This document shows, piece after piece, positions 31,368-42,238 of a stretch of 50,530 nt of DNA. The DNA comes from Prochlorococcus sp. AG-670-M15 (GTDB taxonomy: Bacteria > Cyanobacteriota > Cyanobacteriia > PCC-6307 > Cyanobiaceae): the NCBI GenBank assembly GCA_003211415.1, contig QCSV01000004.1, positions 1-50,530 on the forward strand, in the 5' to 3' direction. Made by a program: the position numbers and the translations under genes. The notes beneath the pieces are model-generated. The model did not search any database, was not told where the DNA came from, and was given only the letters and a program-made list of their open reading frames with translations. Positions within the stretch are counted from its first letter, which is position 1. Each line of letters starts with the position of its first letter.

Positions 31368-31373
31368 CTTTTT
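31354..31373. terminator. Palindrome, candidate bidirectional terminator between convergent genes
   Basis: AAAAAGCT-AGTT-AGCTTTTT, with a T run on both strands, spanning the stop codons of 30891..31367 and groEL. Confidence 0.45.
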
Positions 31374-33114
31374 ACATCATACCTGGCATACCCATACCGC
31401 CCATGCCTGGCATACCCATACCGCCCATGCCTGGCATACCCATTCCTCCCATACCTGGCATACCCATACCTGGCATACCCATACCTGGCATGCCCATACC
31501 TCCCATTGGATCTCCACCTGGTCCTCCTGGGGCCGCAGCTTCAGGCTCTGGAATGTCTGCCATTGCAACTTCTGTTGTGAGGAGCATAGCTGCAATAGAT
31601 ACTGAATCTTGAAGAGCTAATCTTATTACTTTAGTTGGATCTAATATTCCTGAGTCTTTTAAATCCTCGTATTTTCCTGAATTAGCATTGAAGCCTTTGT
31701 TAAGTCTTTTAATTTCAGCGACAACTACATCACCATTAAAACCAGCATTGTTTGCTATTTGTTTAGTAGGTTCCAAAAGGGCTTCTTTTACTATATTTAT
31801 CCCTGTTCTTAAATCATCGGAAGATGTTTGACTTAAATTTAAAAGGTCATCTGATATCTCAATTAAAGTTTGTCCACCTCCAGAAACTACACCCTCTTCA
31901 ATAGCAGCTTTCGTAGCATTAAGGGAATCTTCGATTCTTAACTTTTTGTACTTCATCTCTGTTTCTGTTGCAGCTCCAACTTTGATAAGTGCTACTCCTC
32001 CAGCTAGTTTTGCGATCCTTTCATTGATTTTGTCTCGATCATACTCTGAGTCTGTTATCTCAACTTCTCTTTTTAATTTTTCTACTCGCGCTTTAACCAA
32101 ATCTTTAGTGTCTTCGAAGGCAACGATTGTAGTTTTGTCCTTCGTGATAGTTATTTTTTTTGCTTTGCCTAAATCATTAATCGATACTTTATCAAGTGTC
32201 ATCGATTTATCTTCACTAATTAACTTAGATCCAGTAAGAATAGCAATATCTTCAAGAGCAGCTTTTCTTCTCTCGCCAAATAACGGAGCTCTCACAGAAG
32301 CAACATTTAAAACTCCACTATTCTTATTCAAAACCAAGGTGGTTAAAGCCTCTCCTTCAATATCTTCAGCAAGAATTAGAAAAGGTGAACTTGATTTCTG
32401 AATTTCTTCAAGAATTGGAACCAGATCAACTAAAGTTGAAACTTTTTGATCAGTTATTAATATTTTAGGGTTTTCAAGTTCACAAACTTGTCTTTCTTGG
32501 TCTGTTACGAAATATGGAGAACTATAGCCTCTATCAAAAGACATTCCTTCAGTTATATCTAATTCTGTATCTAGTGATTGAGATTCTTCGACAGTTATTA
32601 CACCATCTGAAGTAACAATATCCATTGCCTTCGAAATTATAGATCCAATTTCTTCATCACCTCCAGCACTAACTGTTGCAACTTTTTGGATATCAGAACC
32701 ACTTAATGAAATACTTTTGGAACTTAATTTTTCTAGAACAAAAGCCAGGCCAACTTCCATGCCTTTTTTTAACTCCATAGGACTGGCACCAGAAGCAATA
32801 TTTTTTAATCCCTCTTGAACCATCTTCTGAGTCAAAATGGTGGCTGTTGTTGTTCCATCTCCTGCACTCTCTTTTGTCTTGGACGCAACTTGTTCTATTA
32901 ATTTTGCACCCAAATTAGAAATAGGGTTCTCAATCTCAATCTCTTTAGCAACTGTTGACCCATCTCTAACTATATCTGGTGAACCAAATTTTCTCTCTAT
33001 TACTACGTTTTTTGCTTTTGGCCCAATAGTAACCTTTACTGCATTAGCTACAAAATTTACACCTTTTTCTAGAGCTTCTCTTGATTCATTAGAAAAACTT
33101 AACTGTTTAGCCAT
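31372..33114 (-). CDS. groEL: Chaperonin GroEL (60 kDa), copy without adjacent groES
   Basis: [56 protein letters not shown]-type C-terminal repeats. Confidence 0.98.
   Translation of the reverse strand: MAKQLSFSNESREALEKGVNFVANAVKVTIGPKAKNVVIERKFGSPDIVRDGSTVAKEIEIENPISNLGAKLIEQVASKTKESAGDGTTTATILTQKMVQEGLKNIASGASPMELKKGMEVGLAFVLEKLSSKSISLSGSDIQKVATVSAGGDEEIGSIISKAMDIVTSDGVITVEESQSLDTELDITEGMSFDRGYSSPYFVTDQERQVCELENPKILITDQKVSTLVDLVPILEEIQKSSSPFLILAEDIEGEALTTLVLNKNSGVLNVASVRAPLFGERRKAALEDIAILTGSKLISEDKSMTLDKVSINDLGKAKKITITKDKTTIVAFEDTKDLVKARVEKLKREVEITDSEYDRDKINERIAKLAGGVALIKVGAATETEMKYKKLRIEDSLNATKAAIEEGVVSGGGQTLIEISDDLLNLSQTSSDDLRTGINIVKEALLEPTKQIANNAGFNGDVVVAEIKRLNKGFNANSGKYEDLKDSGILDPTKVIRLALQDSVSIAAMLLTTEVAMADIPEPEAAAPGGPGGDPMGGMGMPGMGMPGMGMPGMGGMGMPGMGGMGMPGMGGMGMPGMM
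31382..31510 (-). repeat. In-frame 24-nt and 15-nt repeats encoding the GMPGMG-rich GroEL C-terminal tail
   Basis: CCTGG occurs at 31382, 31406, 31430, 31454 (24-nt period), then 31469 and 31484 (15-nt period). Confidence 0.9.
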
Positions 33115-33245
33115 GTTTATTCGATCTTTAGTCCTATTCTAATCTCCCATAGAATCATTTTTAAGGGATATTTAATTAAGTGGGGAAAGCCGAATTTCTT
33201 TTAATTAGAAATACAAATTAACCCAAATAAGAGTATCTTTAAGTT

Positions 33246-33425
33246 ATGGAAGAAACAAATAATCTTATTTTTACTCTTACCGCAATCCTCGCGATTGCTA
33301 TGACACTGATATACTTTCCTTTAAGATTTTTCTTGACATTAACTGCTAGAAGTCGAAGACTTAAACTTTTACAGAAAATTAGAAGGTTAAGAGATGAATT
33401 GGGCCAGCCTTATCAAAGTACATAA
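33246..33425 (+). CDS. Small membrane protein (59 aa), absent from the ORF track
   Basis: Hand-translated: MEETNNLIFTLTAILAIAMTLIYFPLRFFLTLTARSRRLKLLQKIRRLRDELGQPYQST*; one TM plus basic tail; stop abuts the convergent fabG 3' end. Confidence 0.75.
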   Translation: MEETNNLIFTLTAILAIAMTLIYFPLRFFLTLTARSRRLKLLQKIRRLRDELGQPYQST

Positions 33426-34196
33426 TTAAATACTCATCCCTCCGTCTATACTTATTGTCTGCCCTGTAATGTAACTTCCAGCATTACTTGAAACTAAGAA
33501 TGAAACTAATTTTGCAATTTGAGTACAACTTCCTAGTTTCCCTAAAGGGATAACTTTAAGTATCTCTTCAGTATTAAGTTTTTCAGTCATTTCTGTTTCT
33601 ATAAAGCCTGGAGCTATTGCATTTACGTTTATACCTCTTGAAGCAAATTCTTTAGCACAAGTTTTGGTGAATCCAATAACTCCAGCTTTAGCTGCAGAAT
33701 AATTTGCTTGACCGGGATTACCAATTATTCCAACAACAGATGAAATATTTACGATACTACCACTTCTTTTTTTCATCATAAATTTTGAAGCATATTTTGT
33801 ACAAAGAAAAACCCCTTTTAAGTTTGTATTTAATACATCATCCCATTGTTCTGATTTCATTCTCATCAATAGTCCATCTCTAGTAATACCAGCATTGTTA
33901 ATAAGAATATCAATAGAGCCATTAATTTTTATGATTTCTTCAAAAGCTGAACTGACAGAATCCTCTCTTGATACATCAAATTTTAATTTATGAGCGTTAC
34001 CTCCCGATTTTTTTATTGAATTTACAACTTCTTCAGCTTTTTCATCAGAAGAAGAGTAATTGATAAAAACTTCTGCTCCTAAGCGGCTTAGTTCTAAAGC
34101 AATTGCTTTACCAATTCCTCTGCTAGCTCCAGTAATTAAAGCAACTTTGCCTGATAATGAATCTGAATTAGACATTATGAAATTTATAATTTTCAA
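33426..34196 (-). CDS. fabG: 3-oxoacyl-[acyl-carrier-protein] reductase; likely start near 34175
   Basis: GKVALITGASRGIGKAIALEL; LINNAGITRDGLLMRM; YSAAKAGVIGFTK; ITGQTISIDGGMSI. Confidence 0.96.
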   Translation of the reverse strand: MKIINFIMSNSDSLSGKVALITGASRGIGKAIALELSRLGAEVFINYSSSDEKAEEVVNSIKKSGGNAHKLKFDVSREDSVSSAFEEIIKINGSIDILINNAGITRDGLLMRMKSEQWDDVLNTNLKGVFLCTKYASKFMMKKRSGSIVNISSVVGIIGNPGQANYSAAKAGVIGFTKTCAKEFASRGINVNAIAPGFIETEMTEKLNTEEILKVIPLGKLGSCTQIAKLVSFLVSSNAGSYITGQTISIDGGMSI

Positions 34197-34266
34197 TCGT
34201 AGTACTATTTGTGTAAAGATATTGCTTTTATTTATAATTATCTAGAAAATATTAAATACTTCTATT

Positions 34267-34938
34267 GTGCACTTTTTAATACCAGCTGCAGGGAGTGGTA
34301 GCAGAATGAAAGCTGGAAAAAATAAATTACTTATTGAGTTAGAGGGAGAGTCTCTGATTTATTGGACACTTAAATCTGTATTTTCTGCAAGCTCAACAAA
34401 CTGGGTTGGAATAATTGGGCAACCGAAAGATAAAAATTTATTATTAAATTCAGCAAAGGATTTTGCCCAAAAAGTCCATTGGATTAATGGTGGTGACACC
34501 AGACAACAGTCAGTTTTTAATGGTTTAAAAGCGCTACCAAAAGATGCTAAAAAAGTTTTAATACATGATGGTGCTAGATGTCTAATTAATCCTGAATTGA
34601 TAGACATTTGTGCCAAGCAATTAGATGAAAATGAAGCTGTAATTTTGGCTACTAAGGTGACTGACACAATAAAGATTGTTGATAATGAAGGTTTTATTAA
34701 AGAAACACCAAATAGAAATTATTTATGGGCAGCGCAAACTCCTCAGGGCTTTTTAGTAGATAGATTAAAAAAAGCTCATAAGATGGCAATTGATAAAAAC
34801 TGGAAAGTCACAGATGATGCCTCACTATTCGAAATGCTTAGTTGGAAAGTGAAGATTATTGAAGGAAATTATTCAAATATAAAAATCACGTCCCCTATAG
34901 ATTTGAAAATAGCAAAACTTTTTGTGAAGAACCTCTAA
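34267..34938 (+). CDS. ispD: 2-C-methyl-D-erythritol 4-phosphate cytidylyltransferase
   Basis: LIPAAGSGSRMKAGKNKLLIELEG; VLIHDGARCLI; WAAQTPQGF; VTDDASLFE. Confidence 0.95.
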   Translation: MHFLIPAAGSGSRMKAGKNKLLIELEGESLIYWTLKSVFSASSTNWVGIIGQPKDKNLLLNSAKDFAQKVHWINGGDTRQQSVFNGLKALPKDAKKVLIHDGARCLINPELIDICAKQLDENEAVILATKVTDTIKIVDNEGFIKETPNRNYLWAAQTPQGFLVDRLKKAHKMAIDKNWKVTDDASLFEMLSWKVKIIEGNYSNIKITSPIDLKIAKLFVKNL

Positions 34939-35808
34939 TTAAAAAGGTTTATCGATACTAAGAATGCCATCATCACCATTTAAGGTCGCTTCGTATCCTA
35001 AAGGAATGCAAGCATTTCCAGATATGTGGCCTAATGGGAGGTCAAAAAGAATAGGAAAATTAAACTCTTGGAGTCTTTCAATAATGCAGTTTTTTAGTAA
35101 ATCTTTCCATTCAAGGTCGCAGGAATCATTAGAAAAACTTCCGAATCCAATACCAGCAATTTCGGTAAGTGTTTTAGTCATTCTGAGGTAAGTTAACATG
35201 CGATCAATTTTATAAATATCTTCATTAATATCTTCAAAAATTATTATTTTCCCTTTGCAATCTGGAAAGTGATTAGTACCAATTAAAAAAGTAGCAATAG
35301 TTAAATTAGAAACGATAATTTCTCCTTTAGCTTTCCCACCTCTTAAAGGAATTCCTCTTATGTCCTCAACATATCCTTCAAAAAGTAAATTTCTTAATCT
35401 CTCAAGACTCCACTCTGGCTCTTTGAAAAGGCCAGAAACCATGGGCCCATGGATAGAACCTTTAAATCCTTTTGAATATTTAGATAGTAATAAAGAACAT
35501 GTATCTGAGAATCCAAGCATTAAACCATGCTGCCAAGGAGGTTCTTTTTCTAAGAGTCTTGCTGAACCCCAGCCTCCTTTTGCAAAAATGATTAGCTTAC
35601 TATTTTGTGCTTTTTTCAGTTCTTCAAATCTAGTTAGATCATCACCTGCAAAATAACCAAATTTTTTTGATAGAGAATTATTTTCATTAATTTCCAAGCC
35701 CCAGTTTTTTAAGATTTCTATGCCTTTTTGAAAATTTTCTTCTTCATCAATAAAGGAGCCAGGAGCTAAAATATCTATTAGATCACCTTTTTTTAATTTA
35801 AAAACCAT
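34939..35808 (-). CDS. LD-carboxypeptidase (peptidase family S66, LdcA/MccF-like)
   Basis: IFAKGGWGSARLLE; LGFSDTCSLLLSKYSKG; SIHGPMVSGL; FEDINEDIYKIDRMLTYLRMT. Confidence 0.92.
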   Translation of the reverse strand: MVFKLKKGDLIDILAPGSFIDEEENFQKGIEILKNWGLEINENNSLSKKFGYFAGDDLTRFEELKKAQNSKLIIFAKGGWGSARLLEKEPPWQHGLMLGFSDTCSLLLSKYSKGFKGSIHGPMVSGLFKEPEWSLERLRNLLFEGYVEDIRGIPLRGGKAKGEIIVSNLTIATFLIGTNHFPDCKGKIIIFEDINEDIYKIDRMLTYLRMTKTLTEIAGIGFGSFSNDSCDLEWKDLLKNCIIERLQEFNFPILFDLPLGHISGNACIPLGYEATLNGDDGILSIDKPF

Positions 35809-35817
35809 TTTTAGAAT

Positions 35818-36726
35818 TTATGAGGCAATAATAATTCCTAATAGAAGGACTCCTCCATAAATTGATTGATTTTTGAAGTGATTCCCAATGTTTTTTATTG
35901 ATTGCTTTTCCTCAGGAAATACCTTTAATATATCTCGCTGCATTAAGATTGCCGTGGGGAGCCAAATTGGCCAAAAAATAAAATCAATTTTATTAATAAA
36001 TCCGCATAATGCGAGAAAAATAGAAGTTAATAGATAACAAATTTGAATCGTTATTTTTGTATTGTTCTGAAGGTTAACAGCGGAACTATTTATTCCAATT
36101 TTGATATCATATTTTTTATCTGCTAAAGCATAAATAGTATCAAAGCCAAAAGTCCAAAAAATAGTGGCTAGCCAGCAAAATAATAAAACAATACTATTTA
36201 AATTGCCTTCATTTGCGGCCCAGGGAATTAAGACAGCAAAACCCCAGCATATGGATAAGATTAATTGAGGATATTTAAACCATCTTTTGGCAGAAGGATA
36301 AATTAAAATAATAGGCAAAGCTAAAAATGCAAGTGAAATTGAAAGGATCCTGCCAGGTTGAGGTAGTGACAAAGTTAAAAAGAAACTACATAAAATTAAA
36401 AAGATAAGAATCGAATAAGCCGTTTTAAGACCGATTTTATTTGCAGCTAGAGGTCTATTTTTTGTCCTGAAAACTCTTTGATCAATTTTTTTGTCCCAAA
36501 TATCATTAACTACGCAGCCAAATCCACTTACTAGTAGTCCTCCCAGGATTATTCTTAGCAACATTAAAAATGTTGGATTAGCATCTGGGGTTAAATATAA
36601 ACTCCATCCAGCAGGAATAAGTAAGATCATTCTTCCAGTCGGCTTATTCCACCTTAATAATTCAAAAAAAGTACTTAACTTAATTTGTCGATTTTTATTT
36701 TGCATATGACCTATTGTATATTTCAT
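35818..36726 (-). CDS. ubiA: 4-hydroxybenzoate polyprenyltransferase-like (UbiA family)
   Basis: NKPTGRMILLIPAGWSLYLT; VNDIWDKKIDQRVFRTKNRPLAANKI; DTIYALADKKYDIKIGINSSAV. Confidence 0.92.
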   Translation of the reverse strand: MKYTIGHMQNKNRQIKLSTFFELLRWNKPTGRMILLIPAGWSLYLTPDANPTFLMLLRIILGGLLVSGFGCVVNDIWDKKIDQRVFRTKNRPLAANKIGLKTAYSILIFLILCSFFLTLSLPQPGRILSISLAFLALPIILIYPSAKRWFKYPQLILSICWGFAVLIPWAANEGNLNSIVLLFCWLATIFWTFGFDTIYALADKKYDIKIGINSSAVNLQNNTKITIQICYLLTSIFLALCGFINKIDFIFWPIWLPTAILMQRDILKVFPEEKQSIKNIGNHFKNQSIYGGVLLLGIIIAS

Positions 36727-36830
36727 AACTTTAAATAATCTTACTAGGATTAAATGTTTTCTATTATTTAATAATCAATCTTGGGTATATTTATTAATGG
36801 GTTAAAGATATCTGCATCTTATAAAAAGAA

Positions 36831-38426
36831 ATGATAAAGACACAAGATTTAAGATATTTTCAAGAAAAGCAAATTTTAGTAGCTTCTATAGATATTGGAA
36901 CAAACTCTACACATCTCTTGGTAGCAGAAATTAATCTAGAATTAAAATCATTTTCAATAAAATTCACTGATAAATCAACTACTCGTCTTGGAGAAAGAGA
37001 TGAGGAGGGTAATCTTACTGAAGAATCAATCCAAAGAGCATTAGTTACTCTTAAGCGATTTAAGGAATATTGTAAAAGTAATGGAGTAAAACAAATAGTA
37101 ACAGCAGCAACAAGTGCAGTTAGGGAAGCTCCAAACGGTCAAGATTTTATTAGAAGAGTTCTTGATGAAACTGATATACAAATAGAAATGATAAGTGGTT
37201 CTGAGGAAGCCAGATTAATTTACCTCGGTGTTCTTTCTGGTATGGCTTTTGAAGATCAGTCTTTTGTAATCATAGATATTGGAGGAGGATCTACAGAATT
37301 AATACTTGCAGATAAAAAAGATGCTATAGCTCTTACCAGTTCGAGAATTGGTGCGGTAAGACTTAAAAATGATTTTTTAAATAAAGAGTCTATAAATACA
37401 GAAAGATCGAGTTTTCTAACAACTTTTATTAGAGGATCTTTAGAACCATCTGTTCGAAAAATAAAGAGTAGATCTAAGGGAGATAAGCCTTTATCTATGA
37501 TTGCAACCAGTGGCACTGCAACCTCATTAGGAAATTTGATTTCAGATGAATTAGGAGAATCTAAACAAAAGTTGCATGGTTATAAATTTAAAAGGGAGAA
37601 TTTACAAAATGTATTAGAAAAACTACTTAAATTGTCGGTTTCGGAAATCAAGAAAATACCTTCATTAAGTGAGAGAAGAGCAGAAATAATTATTCCAGGA
37701 GCATTGATATTAAAAACCGCAATGGAGATGTTGAACTTTAATGAATTAATAATAAGTGAGAGGGCGCTTCGAGAGGGTTTGGTTGTAGATTGGATGCTTC
37801 GTAAAGGGATAATTAAAAACGAGTTAAATATTCAAAGTAATATTAGAAAAACAACTATAGTTCATCAGGCTAGAAAGTTTGGAGTAGATAATACAAGAGC
37901 TGAGAAAGTTATTGATATTGCCTTTCAGATCTATGATCAGACTAAAAATATCTTTCATAGCGATAATGACTCTAAAGCTAAAGAACTTCTTTGGGCAGCT
38001 TCTAATCTTTATAATTGTGGGAAATACGTGAGTGTAGGTTCGTATCACAAACACTCTTGGTACTTAATAAAAAATTGTGAATTGTTGGGATATTCTGAAG
38101 CAGAAACAAATATTATTGCTTCAATTGCTAGATACCATAGAAAGACTCTACCCAAGAAAAGACATGAGTCTTGGCAAAATTTAATATCCAAAGAAGATAA
38201 AACATTAGTTCTTGAAATGTCATTAATCCTGAGACTAGCAGCATCTCTTGATCAAAGACCTGACAAGGTTATTTCCTCAATTCAAATAAAATTGCAGGAA
38301 AATATTCTTATATTTGAACTTTTACCTTTTAATAAAAATCATGATCTTCTTCTTGAAAAATGGAACTTAGGATTATGCAGTAATGTAATAAAAGAACTCA
38401 AGAATTTGGATTTAAAAATTATTTAG
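36831..38426 (+). CDS. ppx: Exopolyphosphatase (Ppx/GppA family)
   Basis: ASIDIGTNSTHLLVAEI; AATSAVREAPNGQDFI; VIIDIGGGSTELILAD; HD-like C-terminal domain. Confidence 0.94.
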   Translation: MIKTQDLRYFQEKQILVASIDIGTNSTHLLVAEINLELKSFSIKFTDKSTTRLGERDEEGNLTEESIQRALVTLKRFKEYCKSNGVKQIVTAATSAVREAPNGQDFIRRVLDETDIQIEMISGSEEARLIYLGVLSGMAFEDQSFVIIDIGGGSTELILADKKDAIALTSSRIGAVRLKNDFLNKESINTERSSFLTTFIRGSLEPSVRKIKSRSKGDKPLSMIATSGTATSLGNLISDELGESKQKLHGYKFKRENLQNVLEKLLKLSVSEIKKIPSLSERRAEIIIPGALILKTAMEMLNFNELIISERALREGLVVDWMLRKGIIKNELNIQSNIRKTTIVHQARKFGVDNTRAEKVIDIAFQIYDQTKNIFHSDNDSKAKELLWAASNLYNCGKYVSVGSYHKHSWYLIKNCELLGYSEAETNIIASIARYHRKTLPKKRHESWQNLISKEDKTLVLEMSLILRLAASLDQRPDKVISSIQIKLQENILIFELLPFNKNHDLLLEKWNLGLCSNVIKELKNLDLKII

Positions 38427-38913
38427 TTTTTTTTAAAAGTTCTTGTTGTGGATTTTGATTCTCAGAAGGCTCTGAAAATAAATTGAAAATTAATGAGGAG
38501 GCGATTAGTCCCAGAAAGCCTGAAATTAAAATAAATATTACAAACCCTAATGAATTAAGATTCTTAGATTTCCTAGATTTATAATTTTTTTTTGAAACTT
38601 CTTCAACTATTTCTTCAATTTTTACTTCTTTTCTCTCTTTCTTAAATTCATCCATTATAAATTCTGTATCAAGTTTCAGCTTTTGTGAAATCCGTCGAAC
38701 CATAGCTTTAATAAATACTTTTTCAGGTAGCTTTTCTTCATTTCCTTCTTCTATGGCTTCAAGTTGATGAACTCCAATTTTTAAATCATAAGCCAATTCT
38801 TCAATAGATTGATTTCTACTTAACCTAGCTTCTTTGATGAAATTTCCGATTCTCTTTAAAGAGGAATTCCCTCCTTTATTATCATCTTCAATAACAGATT
38901 CTATTTCTTTCAA
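38419..38913 (-). CDS. RodZ-like helix-turn-helix / single-TM protein
   Basis: IGNFIKEARLSRNQSIEELAYDLKIGVHQLEAIEEGNEEKLPEKVFIKAMVRRISQKLKLD, followed by a C-terminal TM helix. Confidence 0.78.
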   Translation of the reverse strand: MKEIESVIEDDNKGGNSSLKRIGNFIKEARLSRNQSIEELAYDLKIGVHQLEAIEEGNEEKLPEKVFIKAMVRRISQKLKLDTEFIMDEFKKERKEVKIEEIVEEVSKKNYKSRKSKNLNSLGFVIFILISGFLGLIASSLIFNLFSEPSENQNPQQELLKKTK

Positions 38914-38968
38914 AGCAAATAAATTTTTACTAATTATAGTAATTAATATTTTTCTATCAACTTTAAGA

Positions 38969-39724
38969 TTATTTATTCCTAAAGAGGTGCCTATAAGATG
39001 GATTATAAAGATTAGATCTTTTTTGAGAATTGCTAATTGCTGGGCTAATTATGTAAATGGTGGTTCTAATTAGTTTTTTCTCAATAGAAAACTTTTCCAT
39101 ATCTTTTAATTCTATTAACGATGTCCAGCCATCATCCCAAGATACTCTAAATCCAACAATCACTTTAGTCTCTGGAGGGTAAAACTTTAGTAGAGTTTCT
39201 TGAGACCTTTTCACGTGCCTAGCACTTAGATATAGACATATAGACGAATTGTGTTTCGCAAGATCTTTCAGAGATTCTTTTTCAGGCATACCTGTTCGTC
39301 CTCCTGCTCTAGTTAAAATTATTGTTTGCGTTACGTCAGGGATGGTTAACTCAGCTTCATGACATGCTGCAGCAATTTGAAAAGCACTTACTCCAGGGAC
39401 AACCTCGATTTCAATTTTTTCGTTTTTTAAAATTTCGATTTGCTCTCTAATTGCTCCAAAAAGGCAAGGGTCTCCATCATGCAACCTTACAACAGTTTTC
39501 CCTGCCTGAAATTTTTCTATCATAATTGAGGTAATTTGCTCTAAGTTGAGCGAACTCGTTTTTATTTTTTCAGAACCTTTTTTAGCAAAATCTAAAATCT
39601 TTTCAGGAATTAGAGAATCAGTCCAAATAATGACATCTGCAATTTTTATCTTTTTTAATGCTTTTAAAGTTAATAATTCTGGATCGCCTGGACCAACACC
39701 AATAAAGGATATTTTATTATCCAT
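38969..39724 (-). CDS. cobM: Precorrin-4 C(11)-methyltransferase
   Basis: [54 protein letters not shown]. Confidence 0.93.
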   Translation of the reverse strand: MDNKISFIGVGPGDPELLTLKALKKIKIADVIIWTDSLIPEKILDFAKKGSEKIKTSSLNLEQITSIMIEKFQAGKTVVRLHDGDPCLFGAIREQIEILKNEKIEIEVVPGVSAFQIAAACHEAELTIPDVTQTIILTRAGGRTGMPEKESLKDLAKHNSSICLYLSARHVKRSQETLLKFYPPETKVIVGFRVSWDDGWTSLIELKDMEKFSIEKKLIRTTIYIISPAISNSQKRSNLYNPSYRHLFRNK

Positions 39725-40610
39725 TCTTTCTATTTTTCCCACTATATGTTCTCAATCTTAAAAAAAATATTCCAATTAATCCAGAAGAAAATAGAAAAAT
39801 ACTTATAAATTGAGCCATTCTTATACCGCCATCACAGAAAGGTGGAAGTCCACCAATGCATAGTGGATCTGTTCTTAAACCTTCAATCCAGAATCTTCCA
39901 AAACTATAACTTATTAAATAAAGACAGCTAATAAAGCCAGGCCTGAAACAATCTGTTTTATTTTGTTTATTAAAGGTAATGATAAGGACGATGAAAATTA
40001 AAAGATTCCACAATGACTCATAGAGAAATGTAGGATGAAAAAATTCGTAATTAAGAAATTCTAAAGGCCTATTTTGGATAGGTATAAATAATTTCCAAGG
40101 TAAATTAGTAGGAATTCCAAAAGCTTCATTATTGAAAAAATTGCCCCACCTTCCTATTGATTGTCCAAGAATAATCGAGGGTATTAATATATCTATAAAT
40201 GTTTTTAAATTAATTTTTTTCGACTTACAGAAATAGATAATAGATATTAATCCTCCAATTAGACCTCCATGGATTGCTATGCCTCCTTCCCAAACTGCAA
40301 GTAAAGAAGGTATTTGAATGATGTTATTGAATATTTCAAAAGAAGTAAAAAAGTTCTCTCCGCTATATTGCCTCCACTCAAAAATTACGTAATAAGCTCT
40401 AGCTCCAATTATTGAAGAGATTATTAATGATGGAAGTATTTCACTAATGTACTCTGGGTTAATATTTCTTGCCTCTGCTAGTTTTTTAGAGACAAATAGG
40501 CCTATTAAAACTGAAACCGAAATAAGCAGTCCGTACCATCTAATAGTTATGAATCCTAAATTAAAAAAAGTTTCTCCTGGAGATTGTATAAAAGCTTGAA
40601 GTATAAGCAT
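39717..40610 (-). CDS. lgt: Prolipoprotein diacylglyceryl transferase
   Basis: [57 protein letters not shown]. Confidence 0.96.
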   Translation of the reverse strand: MLILQAFIQSPGETFFNLGFITIRWYGLLISVSVLIGLFVSKKLAEARNINPEYISEILPSLIISSIIGARAYYVIFEWRQYSGENFFTSFEIFNNIIQIPSLLAVWEGGIAIHGGLIGGLISIIYFCKSKKINLKTFIDILIPSIILGQSIGRWGNFFNNEAFGIPTNLPWKLFIPIQNRPLEFLNYEFFHPTFLYESLWNLLIFIVLIITFNKQNKTDCFRPGFISCLYLISYSFGRFWIEGLRTDPLCIGGLPPFCDGGIRMAQFISIFLFSSGLIGIFFLRLRTYSGKNRKNG

Positions 40611-40620
40611 TTAAAGAAAG

Positions 40621-41574
40621 TTAGATACCCTCTGCTGCTTGCACTTTTTCTACTTGTTTTTTCTTTAATACTAAAAGTATTTGTGTTAGGCCTACACCAA
40701 TGAAGAATGCAATCAATCCAATTACTCTATAAGGGCTCTGAAGAACAACCTCAGCATCTAATTGCCCAAAGCCGCCAACGTTAGGATCATTAGTAAGAGG
40801 GTCACCTGCATTAATTTTGTCTTGTGCTTTTACGATAAGTTGAGGACCAACAGGGACTGCTTCAGTAGTTATCTCACCATTATCATTTTCTATATTGACC
40901 TTATAGCTACCATCTTCAACTGTTTCTATTGAATTTATGGTTCCTGAGGTAGAAGAAGTGAAAACTACATTATTGCTTTTATCTCCAGTTGGGTATACCT
41001 GACCTCTACCTCTATTGCCTCCGATATGTAACGAGTATTTCCCATAGTGATATTCTTTATTCGTGGATGGATCAGGGGAAAGTACGGGGAAAACTATTTC
41101 TTTATTAGTATCGCCAGGTAAAGGACCTACAATGATTATATTATCTTTCTCTTCACTGTAATTAGTGAAATACACCCCTTCTGTCTCCTCTTTGATTTCT
41201 TTGGTCCATCTTTCTTGTGGAGCAAGTTTAAAACCATCAGGCAGCATTACAACAGCACCAACTTGTAATGGGACTTCAGAACCATCAGCACCGATCTCTT
41301 TTAAGTCATTTTTGTAGGGTATTTTGACTACAGCTTTGAAAACACTGTCTGCTCCAACAGATTGTGGTACCTCTGCAATTGTAGGCATCTGAGCTAGATG
41401 ACAATTTGCACAGACTATTTTCCCTGTGGCTTCTCTTGGGGATTCATAGTTTTGCTGAGCCCAAAATGGATAAGCAAAAGTGATCTTTGGATAAAATACA
41501 ATGCTCAAAATAAAAAGCAGAGTACAGATAAATAAACTTGTTTTTTTCATGATTTGATTTTTAATACCTTTCAT
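40621..41574 (-). CDS. petA: Cytochrome f (PetA); ORF track start at 41664 runs into petC, so an internal ATG at 41574 (or 41550) is more likely
   Basis: [76 protein letters not shown]. Confidence 0.97.
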   Translation of the reverse strand: MKGIKNQIMKKTSLFICTLLFILSIVFYPKITFAYPFWAQQNYESPREATGKIVCANCHLAQMPTIAEVPQSVGADSVFKAVVKIPYKNDLKEIGADGSEVPLQVGAVVMLPDGFKLAPQERWTKEIKEETEGVYFTNYSEEKDNIIIVGPLPGDTNKEIVFPVLSPDPSTNKEYHYGKYSLHIGGNRGRGQVYPTGDKSNNVVFTSSTSGTINSIETVEDGSYKVNIENDNGEITTEAVPVGPQLIVKAQDKINAGDPLTNDPNVGGFGQLDAEVVLQSPYRVIGLIAFFIGVGLTQILLVLKKKQVEKVQAAEGI

Positions 41575-41578
41575 TTTT

Positions 41579-42115
41579 TTATGACCACCATGGATTTTCA
41601 TTAGTTCTAAAGTCAGTTTCTGACCATTGTTTGACGAGTACAGCATCATCTTCAATATCGACATGAGCTAGAGCTAAAGATAAAGGAGCAGGCCCTCTTA
41701 CTACCTTCCCATTAGTATCGTACTGACTGCCATGACAAGGACATATGAATTTATTAGCACCGCTATCCCATGGGACAACGCAACCTAAATGAGTACAAAT
41801 TGCATTTAAACCAAATTCTCCTATTTCCCCACTCTCGTTAACAATTAAATAAGTTGGATCTCCCTTTAGACCCTGCACTAGACTTCTGTCTCCTTCTTGA
41901 TGGGTAGCTAACCAACCTGTCTTAGTTATTGGATTCCCTAATTCATCTTTAGCAGAAGTTCCACCTCCACCACCGCCTGCTCTTAAAGGCATGAAATAAT
42001 TCGCTACAGGGTAAAGGGCTCCTAACGCTACACCAGTTGCAGTACCAAATGTAAGAAGATTCATAAATTGCCTTCGACCCATTGAAGGGACATCATTGGA
42101 ACTTAATTGAGTCAT
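41579..42115 (-). CDS. petC: Cytochrome b6-f complex Rieske iron-sulfur subunit (PetC)
   Basis: [12 protein letters not shown] Tat-like signal; [27 protein letters not shown]. Confidence 0.98.
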   Translation of the reverse strand: MTQLSSNDVPSMGRRQFMNLLTFGTATGVALGALYPVANYFMPLRAGGGGGGTSAKDELGNPITKTGWLATHQEGDRSLVQGLKGDPTYLIVNESGEIGEFGLNAICTHLGCVVPWDSGANKFICPCHGSQYDTNGKVVRGPAPLSLALAHVDIEDDAVLVKQWSETDFRTNENPWWS

Positions 42116-42238
42116 TCGTTACTTGGTTCTGTTATTTATTAGTTATTATGAATCAAATTGTTCAATTTCTGTTGCAAATAGATAGGACTTTTAATAATTT
42201 AAAGTAAAAGTTTAGGAAGTCTTAATTAATCGATTTAA

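Noticed and set aside
31382-31510. Regularly spaced 24-nt and 15-nt repeats resembling a short CRISPR or minisatellite
   Set aside because: Repeats are in-frame, encode the GroEL Gly/Met tail and have no variable spacers.
31946-32401. 151-aa ORF antisense to groEL
   Set aside because: Lies wholly opposite a strongly conserved gene; a shadow ORF with Ser/Leu-rich composition typical of an antisense frame.
33115-33245. CIRCE heat-shock operator upstream of groEL
   Set aside because: No TTAGCACTC-N9-GAGTGCTAA-like inverted repeat found.
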